NCBI GenBank assembly: GCA_902362865.1
Contig: CABIYE010000020.1
Coordinates: 1 to 51,279, forward strand
From: Clostridiaceae bacterium
GTDB lineage: Bacteria > Bacillota > Clostridia > Lachnospirales > Lachnospiraceae
Direction of reading: 5' to 3'
DNA length: 51,279 nucleotides
How positions within the stretch are numbered: position 1 is the first letter of the stretch; each line of letters opens with the position of its first letter. This document shows, one piece after another, positions 1 to 7,897 of the stretch. Under the pieces are notes generated by a model. It searched no databases, had not been told where the DNA came from, and was given only the letters and a program-made list of their open reading frames with translations. The position numbers and the translations under genes are program-made.

Positions 1-90
1 CAACCTGCTGAGCTTTGCTCAGTTTGAAGCGGAATGGCGCTCCGTTCCTCTGGAACGGATGCGCAGTTCTTGCGGAATATGCACCCTACC
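1..90. repeat. Palindrome-rich intergenic element
   Basis: Several inverted repeats are packed here. One is a 6-bp stem (8-13 with 17-22, loop TTT). A longer stem pairs 37-48 with 52-64, with an 8-bp perfect core TCCGTTCC/GGAACGGA, a TCT loop and one bulged base. The heptamer GCGGAAT occurs twice (29-35 and 72-78). There is no convincing ORF and the element may continue left of the window. It looks like a REP-like mobile repeat or a structured RNA end, but copy number cannot be judged from one window. Confidence 0.35.
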
Positions 91-167
91 TCTGATTTTA
101 TTGTCAATTCTAAATATTTTAAAATTTGCTGAATTTCATTAAAATAATAATCTTTTTACACAAAAAA

Positions 168-202
168 GCAAAAAGAAAGAACTGTCGTAAATTAACAGTT
201 CT
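168..202 (-). terminator. Terminator of the CHAP-SLH gene
   Basis: On the minus strand a 7-bp stem AGAACTG/CAGTTCT (positions 178-184 and 196-202, 11-nt loop) is followed by a T-rich tract. It lies about 20 bp past the stop of the CHAP-SLH gene and would end the carA-carB-CHAP transcript. Confidence 0.65.
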
Positions 203-219
203 CTCTCCGGTATCTTTAT

Positions 220-783
220 TTATTTTTTGTATTTCTCCAAAAAGCGCATAATAATAATTGCGCATTCTGCACGGCTCGTATTGCCCTGCGGGTCAAGACG
301 CCAGGAGTTGTCTTCATTTTCTTTTCCTTCAATGATTCCATTTCCTACTGCCCACTTCATAGCGTCTTCTGCGAATTCTGATACCTTTCCGGCATCCGTA
401 AATTTACTGATGTCTGTCGGTTCTCCGGATTCATACTTCATATAATTCGCATAGCGGTACATCATGGTTACCATCTGCTCACGGGTAATCGGATCATTCG
501 TTCCAAAATAGCCGGAGTCTGTATATCCGGTAACAACTTTCGCCTCTGCCGCCCAGAGAACTGCCGTTGAATAGAACTGTCCATCCGGTACATCCGGGAA
601 CCTGTTCGTATAAGCTACATCCGATTTTCCTTCAATTCTGTGAAGGATGGTTGCAAACTGCGCACGTACCAGCGTTGCGTATGGAGCGAAATGTGTAGGA
701 TCTGTACCCGTCATAGTTCCTGCAAAGTAGTTGTAGTATGCTCCATCGTAGAACCAGTCACCTTCTGCCACGTCTACATATGG
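220..783 (-). repeat. SLH anchor repeat, copy 1
   Basis: This 564-bp segment encodes the last 187 residues of the CHAP protein. It is matched by a collinear segment at 47865-48428. By hand alignment 143 of 187 residues are identical, with no gaps, and stretches of DNA are identical (for example around the ITREQMVTMMYR block). It is a dispersed direct repeat on the same strand. Confidence 0.85.
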
Positions 784-2052
784 AAGTCCTACCGGCGTGT
801 CCGGTTCCGGCTCCGGGTCGGGAACGGGTTCCGGTTCCTTTCCTTTTTGCACGTTGAATTTCACAACATTGCTGCCACTGTAGCTAAAAGAATTGCAGCC
901 ATATACACAGACCTCATAATACCCCTCCGGAAGTGTAATTTGATAGAAAGTATCCTGCAGATTCCATACTTCCTTGTAAGTATGCATCTGTCCCGGTGAA
1001 CCTGTTTCAATATTTACATTATATGTATTCGCATTTTTCCCTTTTGTCCAACTAAATGTTGTAGGCTCGGTACTGCTTCCCGGTGTAACAGAAAGTGTAC
1101 TGGCTTCCGCCTTTGCAGCCGGATACAGAGCCATCTGCTGCGCCGCACTATTATTATAAGTCCAAATCTGCACATTCGTCCCTATAGCGCTTCCATTATT
1201 AGATACATCAAGCACGGCGTCCGAGCATTGGGGTTTCAGGATATATTCTCCACTCCACGGCCCGTATATATACCACTTCTGCGCTCCGTTGTTATCTCCC
1301 CATTTTGTACACAAACCGACATTTGTTCCCGAAGCGCTTGCCGCATTGTTTACATCTAGGACCTTAGTGCTGTCTTTACAGTTATAAATAACATATGATC
1401 CATCTGACTGCCGGACGAAATGCCACACATCGGAACCATCTGCCTGTCCCGCAGCTACCAGCTGAACATTGTTATCTACAGCGCCCAGGTGATTCCACGT
1501 ACTATTTTTTATTAAATGAGCATAAACATCATCGCCAATATTTACCGGAGTCATGGAACTGTACCATTTGGGTGCATTCCCAAGATAAACAAATCCTTTT
1601 AAGGTCTGTGTCCCGCCTGAACGGGTAGAACCTACTGTACTTGAAATTGTAATCTCTCCAATACCGCCGGTACCCAGGCAGTCTGTCCTACCACCCTCCA
1701 GCACATGCATCGTCCCATTAGAATTCACATAATCCACATATCCCACATGTCCCAAGTCTGAATCTGTCCACACGGCAAGGCAATTGGCAACCGCCGTACT
1801 ACCGACGGAATATCCTGCATTTCTCGCATTGTCATACCACTGCCCTCCATTCCCCAGACCGGGCAGGGCAATGCCGGTTCTTTCATAGGTAAGCTTCCAC
1901 GCATACCAGGTACATCTCCTGGTTGTAACGCCATTAATTGTCTGCCATTCCGGATAGGGATTGGACGCCGCCTTTGTCACCATAACATTTCCCAAAATGA
2001 TTGCCATACAAAGGCAAATCGCCAATATCCTTTTCCAAACTCTTTTTCCCAT
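220..2052 (-). CDS. Secreted SLH-anchored CHAP-domain cell-wall hydrolase with ricin-type lectin domain
   Basis: A predicted exported peptidoglycan amidase/endopeptidase of 610 aa. Residues 1-29 form a signal peptide (KRVWKR, hydrophobic core, cleavage near TKA-AS). A CHAP domain follows at about 40-160, with catalytic Cys47 in RRCTWYAW and His102 in GHVGYV. A ricin-B-like lectin region spans about 190-315 (QKW-type repeats), then a beta-sandwich (fibronectin III-like) region to about 405, a Pro/Glu/Asp linker, and three SLH repeats at 424-610 for binding the secondary cell-wall polymer. The start is set by TGAGGAAAC just upstream of ATG. It begins 12 bp after the carB stop with no visible promoter, so co-transcription with carAB is likely. 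Domain calls are family knowledge. The bond cut is not known. Confidence 0.85.
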   Translation of the reverse strand: MGKRVWKRILAICLCMAIILGNVMVTKAASNPYPEWQTINGVTTRRCTWYAWKLTYERTGIALPGLGNGGQWYDNARNAGYSVGSTAVANCLAVWTDSDLGHVGYVDYVNSNGTMHVLEGGRTDCLGTGGIGEITISSTVGSTRSGGTQTLKGFVYLGNAPKWYSSMTPVNIGDDVYAHLIKNSTWNHLGAVDNNVQLVAAGQADGSDVWHFVRQSDGSYVIYNCKDSTKVLDVNNAASASGTNVGLCTKWGDNNGAQKWYIYGPWSGEYILKPQCSDAVLDVSNNGSAIGTNVQIWTYNNSAAQQMALYPAAKAEASTLSVTPGSSTEPTTFSWTKGKNANTYNVNIETGSPGQMHTYKEVWNLQDTFYQITLPEGYYEVCVYGCNSFSYSGSNVVKFNVQKGKEPEPVPDPEPEPDTPVGLPYVDVAEGDWFYDGAYYNYFAGTMTGTDPTHFAPYATLVRAQFATILHRIEGKSDVAYTNRFPDVPDGQFYSTAVLWAAEAKVVTGYTDSGYFGTNDPITREQMVTMMYRYANYMKYESGEPTDISKFTDAGKVSEFAEDAMKWAVGNGIIEGKENEDNSWRLDPQGNTSRAECAIIIMRFLEKYKK

Positions 2053-2064
2053 AATGTTTCCTCA

Positions 2065-5000
2065 CTATATTGTCGCAATATCAATCAAGGTCAGCTTCTT
2101 AATATCCGTATTCTCAAGACTGGTAATCAATGCCTTCGCCGTATCAATGGCAGTCAGCACATTTACTCCTGTCTCAATGGCATTCCTGCGGATGACAAAA
2201 CCGTCTCTGGAACGATCTGCTCCCTGCGGAGGCGTGTCAATAACCAAATCTATCTTGTGTCCCAGGATCAGATCCATCAGGTTCGGAGATTCCTGTTCGA
2301 TCTTATTTACTGCAATTGCCTTTACGCCGCCCTCTTTCAGCGCTTCTGCTGTACCTCTCGTAGCGAAAATCCGGTAGCCGATCTGTGTAAAACGACGTCC
2401 GATTTCCACTGCTTCCGGCTTGTCTTCATCCCTTACCGTCATAATCATATTCTTATGTTTAGGCAGCTGAATCCCTGCCCCAAGGAATGCCTTATAGAGC
2501 GCTTCATCAAAGGTTCTTGCAATACCCAGGCACTCACCGGTAGATTTCATCTCAGGGCCAAGGCTGATATCTGCTCCACGAATTTTTTCAAAAGAGAATA
2601 CCGGCATCTTAATTGCAAAATAATCGGCTTCCTTCTGCAGTCCCGGAGTATAGCCAAGTTCCTTAATCTTATGGCCGATGATTACTTTTGTTGCCAGCGG
2701 CACAATCGGGATACCTGTCACCTTGCTGATATATGGCACGGTACGGCTGGATCTCGGATTCACTTCAATTACGTACACTTCTTCGCCACATACGATAAAC
2801 TGGATATTAATTAATCCAATTACGTGAAGAGACCGGGCAAGCTTCTTTGTATAATCTTCGATGGTACGCTTCGTCTTCTCAGAAATACTCTGCGCCGGAT
2901 ACACAGAAATACTGTCTCCGGAATGAATTCCGGCACGCTCAATATGCTCCATGATACCCGGAATAAGGATATCCTCTCCATCGCATACCGCATCTACTTC
3001 TATTTCCTTTCCCTGCAGATACTTATCTACCAGAATCGGATGGTCTTGTGCGATTCGGTTAATGATTCCGATAAATTCATCAATATCGTGATCGTTAATT
3101 GCAATTTGCATTCCCTGGCCGCCAAGTACATAGGAAGGTCTTACCAGAACCGGATACCCCAGACGGTTCGCTACCTCCTTCGCCTCTTCCGCTGTAAATA
3201 CGGTTCCTCCTGTCGGTCTTGGAATTCCGCATTTTTCCAGGATTTCGTCAAACAATTCCCGGTCTTCCGCCGCATCTACATTTTCTGCTGATGTTCCCAG
3301 AATCGGCACGCCCATCTTCATAAGCGCCTCGGTCAGCTTAATCGCTGTCTGTCCGCCGAACTGCACCACCGCTCCATCCGGCTTTTCCAGATCTACAATG
3401 CTTTCTACATCTTCCGGTGTCAGCGGCTCAAAATATAATTTATCTGCAATATCAAAGTCTGTACTTACCGTCTCCGGATTATTATTTACAATAATCGTCT
3501 CATATCCTTCTTTGGCAAATGTCCAGGTACAATGTACAGAACAGAAGTCAAACTCAATTCCCTGGCCGATACGGATCGGACCGGAGCCAAGCACCAGAAC
3601 CTTCTTTTTATCATGGTTTTCTTCTGCTTCATTTTCACTTCCGAACACAGAATAATAATAGGGCGTCGCTGCTGCAAACTCTGCCGCACAAGTGTCTACC
3701 ATTTTATAAGAAGCGGTAATGCCATATGCGTGCCGCATGTCATGGATCTGCCGCTCTGAATTCCCGGTAAGCTTCGCAATTACATGATCCGGGAATTCCA
3801 TCCGCTTCGCTTCCTTTAAAAGTTCTTCCGAAAGCGGCGTATTCTGAAGTTTCTGCTCCATCTCAACGAGAATCGCAATCTTATCAATGAACCATAGATC
3901 AATTTTAGTAATATCATGGATTTTCTCGTAAGAAATTCCTTTCCTTATCGCCTCTGCAATCATCCAGATCCGGCGGTCATCTACAATCTCCAGCTTCTCC
4001 AGAAGTTCCTCTTCCGATAAGTCTGAGAAATCATAGGACATCAGGCTGTCTACGTGCTGCTCCAGAGAACGGATTGCCTTCATAAGCGCGCCTTCAAAGT
4101 TGTCGCAGATACTCATAACCTCTCCGGTTGCCTTCATCTGCGTCGTCAATGTACGCTTCGCACTGATGAATTTATCAAAAGGAAGCCTTGGAATCTTCAC
4201 TACACAGTAATCCAGCATAGGCTCAAAGCTTGCATAAGTCTTCTGCGTAACTGCGTTCTTAATCTCATCCAAGGTATAGCCAAGGGCAATCTTCGCGGCA
4301 ACCTTAGCAATCGGATAACCTGTCGCCTTAGATGCCAGCGCAGAAGAACGGCTGACACGGGGATTCACCTCAATTACACAATACTCAAAAGTTTCCGGAT
4401 GAAGCGCATACTGTACGTTACATCCGCCGGTAATGTTCAGCTCACTGATAATATTCAGTGCGGAAGTCCGAAGCATCTGATATTCCTTATCCCCCAGCGT
4501 CTGGGATGGTGCGACAACAATACTGTCTCCCGTATGAACCCCTACCGGATCAATATTTTCCATATTACATACAGTAATACAATTTCCATTACTGTCACGC
4601 ATCACTTCGTACTCGATTTCTTTCCATCCTGCGATACAGCGCTCGACCAGAACCTGTCCCACACGGGAAAGACGCAGACCGTTTTCCAGGATTTCCATTA
4701 ACTGCCCCCGGTTATGGGCAATTCCGCCGCCGCTTCCGCCAAGGGTATAGGCAGGACGCAAAACCACCGGATAGCCAATACTCTCAGCAAAAGTGATTCC
4801 ATCTTCTACATTCTCCACCACCAAGGATGCAGCACAAGGCTCGCCAATCTTCTCCATCGTCTTCTTGAACTCCAGACGGTCTTCTGCCTTCTTAATCGTC
4901 TCCGAAGTCGTTCCGATCAGCCGGACGTGATTCTCTTTTAAAAATCCTCTTTCATCCAGTTCCATTGCCAGATTCAGCGCCGCCTGGCCGCCAAGGGTCG

Positions 5001-5262
5001 GCAGCACACTGTCCGGCCGTTCCTTCAGAATAAGCTGCTCCACCACTTCTACCGTCAATGGCTCAATATAAACACGGTCTGCAATATCCTTATCCGTCAT
5101 AATGGTTGCCGGATTGGAATTGAGAAGGACAACTTCCAGGCCTTCCTCCTTCAAGGAACGACATGCCTGTGTTCCTGCATAATCAAATTCCGCCGCCTGA
5201 CCGATAACGATAGGACCGGAACCAATCACCAATACTTTCTTGATTTCTTTATTCCTAGGCAT
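2065..5262 (-). CDS. carB: Carbamoyl-phosphate synthase, large subunit
   Basis: Uses ammonia delivered by CarA, bicarbonate and two ATP to make carbamoyl phosphate for pyrimidine and arginine synthesis in the cytoplasm. It has 1065 aa, the usual length. Two tandem synthetase halves are visible: GSGPIVIGQAAEF near residue 13 and GSGPIRIGQGIEF near 559, each followed by an ATP-grasp domain. The C-terminal methylglyoxal-synthase-like domain (last ~130 residues) is where UMP or ornithine bind in characterised enzymes. Its ATG overlaps the carA stop by one base (TAATG), indicating translational coupling. No frameshift or missing motif is seen. Confidence 0.98.
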   Translation of the reverse strand: MPRNKEIKKVLVIGSGPIVIGQAAEFDYAGTQACRSLKEEGLEVVLLNSNPATIMTDKDIADRVYIEPLTVEVVEQLILKERPDSVLPTLGGQAALNLAMELDERGFLKENHVRLIGTTSETIKKAEDRLEFKKTMEKIGEPCAASLVVENVEDGITFAESIGYPVVLRPAYTLGGSGGGIAHNRGQLMEILENGLRLSRVGQVLVERCIAGWKEIEYEVMRDSNGNCITVCNMENIDPVGVHTGDSIVVAPSQTLGDKEYQMLRTSALNIISELNITGGCNVQYALHPETFEYCVIEVNPRVSRSSALASKATGYPIAKVAAKIALGYTLDEIKNAVTQKTYASFEPMLDYCVVKIPRLPFDKFISAKRTLTTQMKATGEVMSICDNFEGALMKAIRSLEQHVDSLMSYDFSDLSEEELLEKLEIVDDRRIWMIAEAIRKGISYEKIHDITKIDLWFIDKIAILVEMEQKLQNTPLSEELLKEAKRMEFPDHVIAKLTGNSERQIHDMRHAYGITASYKMVDTCAAEFAAATPYYYSVFGSENEAEENHDKKKVLVLGSGPIRIGQGIEFDFCSVHCTWTFAKEGYETIIVNNNPETVSTDFDIADKLYFEPLTPEDVESIVDLEKPDGAVVQFGGQTAIKLTEALMKMGVPILGTSAENVDAAEDRELFDEILEKCGIPRPTGGTVFTAEEAKEVANRLGYPVLVRPSYVLGGQGMQIAINDHDIDEFIGIINRIAQDHPILVDKYLQGKEIEVDAVCDGEDILIPGIMEHIERAGIHSGDSISVYPAQSISEKTKRTIEDYTKKLARSLHVIGLINIQFIVCGEEVYVIEVNPRSSRTVPYISKVTGIPIVPLATKVIIGHKIKELGYTPGLQKEADYFAIKMPVFSFEKIRGADISLGPEMKSTGECLGIARTFDEALYKAFLGAGIQLPKHKNMIMTVRDEDKPEAVEIGRRFTQIGYRIFATRGTAEALKEGGVKAIAVNKIEQESPNLMDLILGHKIDLVIDTPPQGADRSRDGFVIRRNAIETGVNVLTAIDTAKALITSLENTDIKKLTLIDIATI

Positions 5263-6332
5263 TATTTAGCTCCTTTCATCATATCCATAAATCTGTCAAA
5301 CAAGTAACCTGAATCCTGTGGTCCCGGACATGCTTCCGGATGGAACTGCACCGTAAAAATATTTTTCCCCACATAGGAAAGACCTTCGTTCGTTCCGTCG
5401 TTCACATTTACAAACGCTTCTCTTGCTACTGCCGGATCCATGCTGGCTCCATCTACCGCATACCCATGGTTCTGTGAAGAAATATAAACGCGGTTATTGC
5501 TTAAATCCTTCACAGGATGATTTCCACCCCGGTGTCCATATTTTAACTTATAAGTCTTACCGCCATTGGCAAGAGCCATCAGCTGATGTCCCAAGCAGAT
5601 CGCAAAAATGGGAATATTCGTGTCATATAATTTCTTGATTTCTTTGATGATAGATACGCATGTTTCCGGATCACCAGGCCCATTCGATAACATAATTCCG
5701 TCCGGATCTGATGCAATGACTTCTTCGGCGGCTGTGTGTGCCGGATAAACGGTAACTTCACACCCTCTTTGATTTAAAGATTTGGCAATGTTATTCTTTG
5801 CTCCAAAATCCATCAGCGCAACTCTTGGCCCATTGCCTTCTAAGACATATTTTTCTTCACAAGTCACTTTTGATACCACATCTCCGACTTTATATGCCTG
5901 AAGTTTTGGCAGAATTTCTTCCAGATTGTAATTCTCATTTGTGGTAATCATACCATTCATCGTACCCTTTTCCCTCAATATCTTTGTAAGAGCACGGGTA
6001 TCGATCCCCGCAATTCCCGGAATATCCTGCTTTTTTAGAAAATCCTGAATCGTACCTTCACACCGGAAATTACTCGGCATCCTGGACAATTCTCTTACAA
6101 TATATCCATCCGGCCAAGCTTTTTTGGATTCCATATCCGGTGTAATTCCATAATTACCAATTAACGGATAAGTCATAACCACAGCCTGTCCGGCATAAGA
6201 AGGGTCAGTCAACACCTCTAAATATCCTGTCATTGAGGTGTTAAAAACAATTTCACTAATCATATCCTTTTCTGAACCAATACTGGTTCCGGAAAAAACA
6301 GTCCCGTCTTCTAGTATTAGAAATGCTCTCAT
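5262..6332 (-). CDS. carA: Carbamoyl-phosphate synthase, small (glutaminase) subunit
   Basis: Hydrolyses glutamine and channels ammonia to CarB. It has 356 aa: an N-terminal CarA domain to about residue 150, then a class I glutamine amidotransferase with the triad Cys246 (ICLGHQ), His331 and Glu333 (FHPEACPGP). The start ATG follows AAGGTGAAT. It is the first long gene of carA-carB-(CHAP gene). About 90 bp of transcribed leader precedes it, holding an intrinsic terminator and two overlapping mini-ORFs, so expression is probably controlled by attenuation. Confidence 0.98.
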   Translation of the reverse strand: MRAFLILEDGTVFSGTSIGSEKDMISEIVFNTSMTGYLEVLTDPSYAGQAVVMTYPLIGNYGITPDMESKKAWPDGYIVRELSRMPSNFRCEGTIQDFLKKQDIPGIAGIDTRALTKILREKGTMNGMITTNENYNLEEILPKLQAYKVGDVVSKVTCEEKYVLEGNGPRVALMDFGAKNNIAKSLNQRGCEVTVYPAHTAAEEVIASDPDGIMLSNGPGDPETCVSIIKEIKKLYDTNIPIFAICLGHQLMALANGGKTYKLKYGHRGGNHPVKDLSNNRVYISSQNHGYAVDGASMDPAVAREAFVNVNDGTNEGLSYVGKNIFTVQFHPEACPGPQDSGYLFDRFMDMMKGAK

Positions 6333-6349
6333 ATATTCACCTTATCCCT

Positions 6350-6424
6350 TCAATAAATTTCCTTAAAAAAGGCAGTATGTGCTCCCACAACTGCCCCTTT
6401 GCATTTACATTCCTCGCAATTCAT
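6350..6424 (-). CDS. Candidate carA leader ORF 1 (24 codons)
   Basis: An ATG 13 nt past the predicted transcription start opens a 24-codon ORF. It begins MNCEECKCK, with three Cys in its first eight residues, and ends FKEIY-stop. Upstream is GTGGAG, but only 2 nt from the ATG, which is unusually close. The ORF runs completely through the leader terminator and stops 17 nt before the carA ATG. It could be a leader peptide whose translation opens the hairpin, or a chance ORF. Confidence 0.35.
   Translation of the reverse strand: MNCEECKCKGAVVGAHTAFFKEIY
6363..6404 (-). CDS. Candidate carA leader ORF 2 (13 codons)
   Basis: In another frame, ATG at 6404 has a well-spaced ribosome site (GCGAGG, 7 nt upstream). 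It reads MQRGSCGSTYCLF and stops TAA inside the terminator T-tract. A ribosome translating it would cover both hairpin arms. Start signal and stop position fit a leader-peptide attenuator better than leader ORF 1, but coding status is unproven. Confidence 0.4.
   Translation of the reverse strand: MQRGSCGSTYCLF
6365..6395 (-). terminator. Intrinsic terminator/attenuator in the carA leader
   Basis: On the minus strand GGCAGT-TGTG pairs with CACA-ACTGCC around a 4-nt loop (10 bp, one bulged base), directly followed by six T. It lies between the predicted promoter and carA, so it must be passed to express the operon. I see no PyrR-type binding motif nearby. Confidence 0.7.
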
Positions 6425-6443
6425 GTCTCCACAAATTGAAATG

Positions 6444-6472
6444 ATTATACTACATTTTGGTATAATTTACAA
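6444..6472 (-). promoter_or_regulatory. Sigma-A promoter of carAB
   Basis: TTGTAA (6467-6472), a 17-bp spacer, and a perfect TATAAT (6444-6449). The transcription start should fall near 6437, about 105 nt before the carA ATG. Confidence 0.7.
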
Positions 6473-6505
6473 CTGCAAATCTATATTTTCCATGCACAGA
6501 CTTTC

Positions 6506-7777
6506 TTATTCATACTTCCAGTAAATTGTAATTTTACAAAGCTCCGGATTGTCCTGATAATAATACTCCGCCTGCATAAGTCCGTACATCCTGCAAAGGT
6601 TCTGTGCCGCCCGCCCCACCAGGTCGTTAAGCACCCCGTCTTTCGCCTGCTCATATACCTCTTCAGATGCAAATTTTAAAGTCACCGGGTTTCCCTTACT
6701 TCCAATCACTTCATTCATGGCGTTCAGGATAGTTTCTTCATCATAAGAATCATAATACATGCCATTTACCACGTAATAATTCCACTTTATATTCGTGCAA
6801 GCAGGGACTTCTATCCCATCATCCAGAGTATGAGTTTTAAATATCTCACTGTCTCCACAGCACATATAATCATAATTAATATTCTCCCACTCCGGTACAT
6901 CCGTTCCTTCCGCCTGCCTGTATACCGGATCACCCCATGTGGTATCTACATAGTAATATTCTCCCTCGCACCGAACCAGGTTCCAGGCATGTGACCCGCT
7001 GCCTTCCACCGTACCAGTCACGTAAGTACAGAACACTCCCAACTGTTCCAGAAGGTACTGGGTTGCCCTGGCATACCCGGCGCAGACTGAGCGTCCGCCT
7101 ACAAACACGCTGTATATATTCTGGTTCTCTGCTGCTGTCTCATCATACTCTACTGTATCCACAATATACTCATATACATATAATATCTTCTCGTAATCAG
7201 AAGCTGCATAAGAAATCCCTTCCAGACATTCATTCACCTTCGCTTCAATCTGCGCTCTTCGCTGCTGCCGCTCCTGGGGCGTCCCCGCATAAACCGGTGT
7301 AAGAATTGTATATCCTTCATTCCGATAAGCCGATGCACTTCCGCTCCCATCACACCAGAACAGTTCCGGAAAGTCCTTTATAATATATAGAAACAATTGG
7401 TTGACCCGGTCCGCATCACTGCTGTGTACATATATTTCCTCCGCTTCATCCTTCACTCCCTGAAGAATCTCCTTATAACAGCTTTTTTCATTTTCAGAAA
7501 GCTGCTGATAATAAAATTTATCCTCAAGGCTTCCCTCATGGACAGTCACCTTCTGAAATGGCACTGTCTCCTGTTCCTCCTTCACCTCTGACTGCTCTGT
7601 TATTTCCTGTGTCCACGGAAGCTTTTGTATCCACGCTTCCATCTGCCCCCAGGGAATTCTGCTAATCCAGGACATTCCCTGTATCCCGATAAGCAGTACA
7701 CAGCCAATTGCCAATATAATACTCAAAAAAGCGGTCACACAGCCCCGCTGCTTTCTGCCGTTCTGCCGTCTTCCCAC
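6506..7777 (-). CDS. Membrane-anchored transglutaminase-like protein
   Basis: A surface protein of unknown substrate, 423 aa. After a basic N-terminus (RRQNGRKQR) there is one transmembrane helix (about residues 15-35), then an extracellular part ending in a transglutaminase-like fold. The triad is visible: Cys232 in RSVCAGYA, His263 in GSHAWN, Asp278 in YYVDTTWGD. Such bacterial proteins are usually cysteine proteases or cross-linkers of wall proteins. I chose the GTG at 7777 because AAGGAG lies 6 nt upstream and a TATAAT promoter sits between it and the more distal GTG at 7843. It is divergent from the peptidoglycan-binding gene. Confidence 0.8.
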   Translation of the reverse strand: MGRRQNGRKQRGCVTAFLSIILAIGCVLLIGIQGMSWISRIPWGQMEAWIQKLPWTQEITEQSEVKEEQETVPFQKVTVHEGSLEDKFYYQQLSENEKSCYKEILQGVKDEAEEIYVHSSDADRVNQLFLYIIKDFPELFWCDGSGSASAYRNEGYTILTPVYAGTPQERQQRRAQIEAKVNECLEGISYAASDYEKILYVYEYIVDTVEYDETAAENQNIYSVFVGGRSVCAGYARATQYLLEQLGVFCTYVTGTVEGSGSHAWNLVRCEGEYYYVDTTWGDPVYRQAEGTDVPEWENINYDYMCCGDSEIFKTHTLDDGIEVPACTNIKWNYYVVNGMYYDSYDEETILNAMNEVIGSKGNPVTLKFASEEVYEQAKDGVLNDLVGRAAQNLCRMYGLMQAEYYYQDNPELCKITIYWKYE

Positions 7778-7816
7778 ATCTGTCTCCTTTTCCAATTTAA
7801 TAATACCGCTGCTTTC

Positions 7817-7845
7817 ATTATATGTAATATATCCCATTTTCACAA
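7817..7845 (-). promoter_or_regulatory. Sigma-A promoter of the transglutaminase-like gene
   Basis: TTGTGA (7840-7845), 17-bp spacer, TATAAT (7817-7822). The start would be near 7810, giving a 33-nt leader before the GTG at 7777. Its -35 box overlaps that of the opposing promoter. Confidence 0.6.
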
Positions 7846-7867
7846 TATAAATTTCACAGCATACAAT
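7839..7867 (+). promoter_or_regulatory. Sigma-A promoter of the peptidoglycan-binding gene
   Basis: TTCACA (7839-7844), 17-bp spacer, TACAAT (7862-7867). The start is near 7874, followed by ACGAGG and the ATG at 7898. Confidence 0.6.
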
Positions 7868-7897
7868 AATTGTAATAGAAATCTACGAGGTCACTAT

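Noticed and set aside
4054..4701. Long plus-strand open frame opposite carB, and similar ones opposite alaS, pnp and metH
   Set aside because: They mirror the codon structure of strongly conserved genes, lack ribosome sites and have Cys/His/Arg-rich, unfamily-like translations.
6363..6437. PyrR-binding attenuator before carA
   Set aside because: I could not find the PyrR anti-antiterminator consensus or an alternative antiterminator pairing.
7778..7843. Longer N-terminus of the transglutaminase-like protein (GTG at 7843)
   Set aside because: The segment contains the -10 box and leader of the gene and has no ribosome site.
7625..7897. 91-residue N-terminal extension of the peptidoglycan-binding protein
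   Set aside because: It lies antisense to the transglutaminase gene, spans both promoters and has no ribosome site.
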